Of a stretch of DNA of 64,000 nucleotides, positions 62,387 to 64,000 are shown piece after piece. The stretch lies in contig NZ_KQ948425.1 of the NCBI RefSeq assembly GCF_001514065.1, positions 27,366-91,365 of the forward strand. Reading direction: 5' to 3'. Every line of letters starts with the position of its first letter. Within the stretch, counting starts at the first letter, position 1. The position numbers and the translations under genes were made by a program. Origin of the DNA: Streptomyces antibioticus (GTDB taxonomy: Bacteria > Actinomycetota > Actinomycetes > Streptomycetales > Streptomycetaceae). The notes below the pieces were generated by a model that was not told the origin of the DNA, ran no database searches, and saw nothing but the letters and a program-made list of their open reading frames with translations.

Positions 62387-63531
62387 CTTGACTCCTGACT
62401 GGTGGGCACGGCACCCGCCGGCGGGACGCCGGGGCGGTGGATGGGCACCCCGGTGTGCAGGGCTGCTCCGGTGCCGCCGTGCCGGTGGGCGACGATCTCG
62501 GCCGCGATCGACAGCGCGGTCTCCTGGGGGGTGCGAGCGCCGAGGTCGAGTCCGATCGGTGAACGCAACCGGTCGAGTTCGGGGTCGGTGAGGCCGGCCT
62601 CGCGCAGCCGCGTGAGACGCTCCTCGTGGGTGCGGCGCGACCCCATGGCCCCGACGTAGGCCACCGGCAGTCGCAGTGCGGCGGTGAGCAGTGGCACGTC
62701 GAACTTGGGGTCGTGGGTGAGCACGCAGACGACCGTCCGGCCGTCGAGGCGCTGTGACTCCAGGTAGCGGTGCGGCCAGTCGACCACGACCTTGTCGGCG
62801 TGCGGGAACCTGGCCGGCGTGGCGAACGTGGCCCGCGCGTCGCAGACGGTCACCCGATAGCCCAGGAAGGTGCCGAGTTGGGCCAGCGCCGCCGCGTGGT
62901 CGATGGCGCCAAAAGCGAGCATCCGCGGTGCGGAGGCGTTGCTCTCCACCAGCAGGGTCATCGGCTCCTGGCAGTAGCTGTCGGCCACGCCGAGCTCGAT
63001 GGTGCCGGTCCGCCCGGCATGCAGGGCGGCGGTCGCGTGGGCGGCGGCCACTCGGTCGCGTCGTTCGTCGCCGAGTGTGCCCTCGTGGGGCTGCTCGGGG
63101 CGCACGACGATCGCCTTCCCGAGGTGGGCGTCCGGCCCACGGACTATCGTGGCCACGGCGACCGGCTTGTCCTGCGCCGCGTCGGTGAACGCCTGCCCGA
63201 GGTGCGGCTCGGCGTCGGGACCGTGGTGGCGCAGTAGGAGCTCGATGGTGCCGCCGCAGGTGAGGCCGACGCCGAGCGCGTCGGCATCGGTGTAGCCGAA
63301 CCGCACCAGCCTCGGCCGGTGGTCCCCGGCCAGCATCTCCTGGCAGGCCTCGTGGACGGCGGCGTCGACGCAGCCTCCGGACACGTTGCCGAGCACGGCG
63401 CCGCCCGCGTCCACGACGAGTGACGCACCGGGCTGGCGGGGGGCGCTGCCGACCACGTTCGTGACAGTGGCGGCCACGAACGGGGTTCGGCCGCGGACGC
63501 GTTCGAGGAGCTCAGCAGCGAGTTCAAGCAT
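62383..63531 (-). CDS. xdhC: XdhC family molybdenum-cofactor maturation protein
   Basis: 382 residues. N-terminal XdhC_CoxI domain: AATVTNVVGSAPRQPGASLV, LGNVSGGCVDAAVHEACQ, with the cofactor-region Cys in CGGTIELLLR. C-terminal Rossmann domain: PRMLAFGAIDHAAALAQLGT, VAYVGAMGSRRTHEERLTRL. It binds and sulfurates the Mo cofactor and loads it into the hydroxylase. It lies between the FAD and molybdopterin subunits and is coupled to the latter. Confidence 0.93.
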   Translation of the reverse strand: MLELAAELLERVRGRTPFVAATVTNVVGSAPRQPGASLVVDAGGAVLGNVSGGCVDAAVHEACQEMLAGDHRPRLVRFGYTDADALGVGLTCGGTIELLLRHHGPDAEPHLGQAFTDAAQDKPVAVATIVRGPDAHLGKAIVVRPEQPHEGTLGDERRDRVAAAHATAALHAGRTGTIELGVADSYCQEPMTLLVESNASAPRMLAFGAIDHAAALAQLGTFLGYRVTVCDARATFATPARFPHADKVVVDWPHRYLESQRLDGRTVVCVLTHDPKFDVPLLTAALRLPVAYVGAMGSRRTHEERLTRLREAGLTDPELDRLRSPIGLDLGARTPQETALSIAAEIVAHRHGGTGAALHTGVPIHRPGVPPAGAVPTSQESR

Positions 63532-63582
63532 GACCGCCCCCTCCCCAGGTCGTGAGGCGCACGGCCGTGTCGGGCCGGCCGG

Positions 63583-64000
63583 TCAACGCTGCTCCTCCAG
63601 GGCGGTGAGCGCCCGGACCAGCGTGCGTCGCAGCAGCGCGGGCTTGAACGCGTTGTGCTCCAACGTCTTGGAGCCGGACGCGGCGTGACGGACCGCCGCC
63701 TCGTAGGTGGCTTCGGTGGCGCGGTGGCCGGTCAGGGCTCGTTCGACGGCGGGCAGGCGCCACGGCCTGGTGCCCATTCCGCCGACGGCGATCCTGGCCT
63801 TCGTGATGGTGTCGCCGCGCATCTCGAGGGCGACGGCCGCCGAGGCGAGGGCGAACTCGTAGGACTGCCGGTCGCGGATCTTCAGGTAGGTCGAGTGCGC
63901 CGCCCACGCCGAGCGGGGGACGGTGATGCCGGTGATCAGCTCGCCGGGGCGCAGCACGTTCTCGACGTGCGGAGTGGTGCCGGGGAGGGTGTAGAACCCG
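63583..64000 (-). CDS. Xanthine-dehydrogenase-family FAD-binding subunit, C-terminal part (cut by right edge)
   Basis: The frame is open to the window end. GFYTLPGTTPHVENVLRPGE, LITGITVPRSAWAAHSTYLK, IRDRQSYEFALASAAVALEM, ITKARIAVGGMGTRPWRLPA (CO_deh_flav_C domain) and LLRRTLVRALTALEEQR. It carries electrons between the Fe-S subunit and FAD. It ends 51 bases before xdhC. The Fe-S subunit is expected beyond the right edge. Confidence 0.9.
   Translation of the reverse strand, partial: GFYTLPGTTPHVENVLRPGELITGITVPRSAWAAHSTYLKIRDRQSYEFALASAAVALEMRGDTITKARIAVGGMGTRPWRLPAVERALTGHRATEATYEAAVRHAASGSKTLEHNAFKPALLRRTLVRALTALEEQR

Noticed and set aside
59714..62398. A continuous plus-strand frame of 894 codons
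   Set aside because: It lies antisense to the molybdopterin subunit gene, which has all family motifs; the plus-strand frame is Gly/Arg/Val-rich shadow sequence typical of high-GC DNA.

Overview
The window is high-GC DNA (roughly 70 % by eye) with the vocabulary of Streptomyces or a close actinomycete: a WhiB regulator, DUF6207 and DUF6233 small proteins, a SigE-type ECF sigma factor, a replication-relaxation fragment, SMI1/KNR4 and Imm-type immunity genes, and many short regulator-plus-oxidoreductase modules. It contains no ribosomal RNA, tRNA or housekeeping operon that I can see. The density of broken genes and insertion-sequence scraps suggests an accessory region such as a chromosome arm, integrated element or large plasmid; that placement is inference.

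Layout. 0-13 kb: end of a sensor kinase, hypothetical genes, a PIN-domain membrane protein, a single-pass membrane protein with a low-complexity stalk, DUF6233 and a Cys-rich partner, then a divergent SDR / TetR pair followed by an F420/FMN-type oxidoreductase. 14.2-16.4 kb: an IS5-family element split by an IS110-family element. 16.4-21.3 kb: a one-directional run of immunity-type genes (Imm26, a tandem duplicated pair, an unassigned gene, Imm21) with the tail of a lost toxin. 21.6-30.3 kb: replication-relaxation stub, methyltransferase, small membrane proteins, a sigma/membrane-regulator pair and an AbiV-type abortive infection gene. 30.6-33.8 kb: an HxlR module of four genes whose promoters share a palindrome. 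34.3-35.9 kb: an Rrf2 regulator and two NTF2-like proteins with two matching operators. 36-44.8 kb: hypothetical genes mixed with remnants of IS630, IS5, ISL3, CbiZ, a flavin monooxygenase and TetR, plus intact WhiB, GNAT, HAD and SMI1 genes. 44.8-49.9 kb: MarR/hydrolase pair and an ABC exporter with a MerR regulator. 50-59.7 kb: GNAT, a hydrolase-LuxR fusion, a secreted ricin-type lectin, and decayed IS5, IS982, IS630, IS21 and IS481 copies, one with an internal inverted segment. 59.7-64 kb: a molybdenum hydroxylase operon (FAD subunit, XdhC, molybdopterin subunit), running off the right edge.

How it works together: the intact genes form several small self-regulated stress or xenobiotic-response cassettes (TetR, HxlR, Rrf2, MarR, MerR), a defensive layer (immunity genes, AbiV), and one larger oxidative enzyme system. 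Many other genes carry single-base frameshifts or are truncated at IS boundaries, so the region looks to be in active decay, unless some indels are sequencing errors.
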